Source: a bacterium (GTDB lineage Bacteria > UBA9089 > JASEGY01). From it: DNA of 5,923 bases. Position 1 is the first letter of the stretch. Each line of letters begins with the position of its first letter. Below the pieces are notes generated by a model that worked only from the letters and a program-made list of their open reading frames with translations, did not search any database and was not told where the DNA came from. A program made the translations under genes and the position numbers. The stretch spans positions 1 to 5,923 of the forward strand of contig JASEGY010000236.1 of assembly GCA_030019105.1 (NCBI GenBank), read 5' to 3'. Shown in pieces: positions 5,491 to 5,923 of the stretch.

Positions 5491-5733
5491 TTACAGTTGC
5501 CAATCGTTCCATTCTGCATCCACCTCATTATTCCAGGGAGACCGATCAGCACAAACACCTGCAATAGCTCGCTTGACCTCTAAATTATCCAGGTCGCCCC
5601 CTGCAGATCGCCCATCTAAAGTCATCTTCAATATGCGCGCACCTATCTCTGCTGGTTTTACGCCAGCGTTAGCAGCAATTGTGGTCAATATTCCAAACTC
5701 TCGGCTTGGTAAATTAACCTCCAAAACCGGCAT
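5491..5733 (-). CDS. Antitoxin-like protein of the MazEF-type pair
   Basis: 80 aa, apparently intact, directly upstream of the broken toxin gene and overlapping its start by 22 bases. Antitoxins of such pairs bind and neutralise the toxin with a flexible acidic tail and repress their own promoter with an N-terminal DNA-binding fold. The N-terminus MPVLEVNLPSREFGILTTIA, followed by NAGVKPAEIGARILKMTLDG, could be a strand followed by helices, but I cannot name the DNA-binding fold. The C-terminus is acidic and Trp-containing (PWNNEVDAEWNDWQL), as expected for a toxin-binding tail. An in-frame ATG lies 15 bases upstream (5748, 85 aa). I choose 5733 because GGAGGT (5741-5746) is 7 bases before it and would otherwise lie inside the coding sequence. 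The role is inferred mainly from gene order beside the clear MazF remnant. No sequence damage is visible. Confidence 0.75.
   Translation of the reverse strand: MPVLEVNLPSREFGILTTIAANAGVKPAEIGARILKMTLDGRSAGGDLDNLEVKRAIAGVCADRSPWNNEVDAEWNDWQL
5520..5526 (-). promoter_or_regulatory. Ribosome binding site of the split toxin gene
   Basis: GAGGTGG on the minus strand, 7 bases before the toxin ATG at 5512 and inside the antitoxin coding sequence. It fixes the toxin start and shows the two genes were translationally linked. Confidence 0.65.
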
Positions 5734-5740
5734 TTGGTCT

Positions 5741-5746
5741 ACCTCC
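5741..5746 (-). promoter_or_regulatory. Ribosome binding site deciding the antitoxin start
   Basis: GGAGGT, 7 bases before the ATG at 5733. It overlaps the alternative upstream ATG (5748), which makes that upstream start unlikely. Confidence 0.7.
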
Positions 5747-5766
5747 ATAGTTTAGCATTTGAGTGA

Positions 5767-5847
5767 GGTTCAGGGTTCAGGGTTCAAGGTTCGAAGAACG
5801 CAAGGCGAACAACTGTGTATCTGTAACCTGGAACCCTGCTGAAACTA
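5767..5847. repeat. 7-mer palindrome upstream of the antitoxin gene
   Basis: The left arm is four tandem 7-mers: ggttcag, ggttcag, ggttcaa, ggttcga (5767-5794). The right arm (about 5824-5847) contains aacctg, gaaccctg and ctgaaac, an imperfect inverse. The loop is about 30 bases. It occupies the position where the toxin-antitoxin promoter would be expected. I find no flanking direct repeat. The remaining bases to the window end (5848-5923) show no feature I can support. Confidence 0.6.
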
Positions 5848-5923
5848 CCCAGGAACTTCCGCCGACGTGTACTAGCAGTCTGTCGGAGAGAAAATCTATC
5901 TGTGCGCAATTTTGTAGTGGTCG

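Larger units (their letters stand above)
4653..5512 (-). pseudogene. mazF: MazF/PemK-family toxin gene, split by two palindromic insertions
   Basis: MazF proteins are small endoribonucleases that cut mRNA at short sequences. Here the gene lies in three pieces: 5512-5391, 5260-5138 and 4758-4653. Joining them removes each insertion plus one copy of its flanking direct repeat and leaves 351 nt, encoding 116 aa with no internal stop, which is family length. The protein starts MERLATVTPQPGSVVVVDFP, has the family KRRPAVVLS (residues 26-34), RPDVILGLITGNIT (42-55), DHILQDQLAGL (62-72) and SAFRAYLITIDRRDIVGHL (76-94), and ends ALKAAIALQ. As it stands, translation from the ATG enters the first insertion after V45 and stops at 5339-5341 (57 aa). 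The first insertion also shifts the frame (130 bases added). GAGGTGG at 5520-5526 is the ribosome site, and the start overlaps the antitoxin end by 22 bases, the usual antitoxin-toxin coupling. The toxin should be inactive unless the insertions are removed. Confidence 0.9.

Noticed and set aside
5776..5923. A minus-strand frame open from the window edge for about 48 codons, possibly the end of an upstream gene
   Set aside because: It runs into the heptamer palindrome before stopping, a second frame is open over almost the same stretch, and neither translation resembles a known family.

Overview
The window looks like a piece of an uncultured Gram-negative bacterium's chromosome. It has a Kdo/WaaP-type lipopolysaccharide kinase, a periplasmic MlaC/HpnM-type lipid-binding protein and an HpnN-like RND/MMPL lipid exporter, so the cell has an outer membrane with LPS. 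I cannot assign a phylum from the sequence. The spaces between genes, and some coding sequence, are filled with short palindromic repeats and tandem 7-mers.

Layout. Bases 1-206 hold the last codons of an unidentified + strand gene. It overlaps by 8 bases the start of a complete, AT-rich LPS kinase gene (199-975, +). A heptamer-built palindrome (974-1024) begins on the kinase stop codon and lies between it and a converging - strand operon. That operon is a 342-aa MlaC/HpnM-like protein (3549-4577) followed, with an 11-base overlap, by an 811-aa RND/MMPL transporter (1124-3559). The MlaC-like protein has about 145 extra residues between signal peptide and domain. Part of this extra stretch is encoded by five tandem 7-mer tracts and part is a Thr/Asp-rich linker.

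The most interesting part is 4653-5733 (-). An apparently intact 80-aa antitoxin-like gene (5491-5733) is followed, with a 22-base overlap, by a MazF/PemK-family toxin gene that has been split twice. One insertion is a 118-bp near-perfect palindrome (5261-5378) with 13-bp terminal inverted repeats and exact 12-bp flanking direct repeats. The other is a 371-bp element (4759-5129) with 8-bp terminal inverted repeats, exact 8-bp flanking direct repeats, and two further palindromes nested inside. Removing each element with one copy of its flanking repeat gives a continuous 351-nt frame (116 aa) that reads as a complete MazF protein. The two direct repeats are therefore target-site duplications, and the DNA shows the intact ancestor as well as the broken present state.

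Functionally, the kinase (core LPS phosphorylation) and the MlaC-like/RND pair (moving lipid between membranes) are both envelope genes. The toxin-antitoxin remnant is a separate accessory locus. It has served as a landing site for small non-autonomous elements, and no transposase is encoded here.
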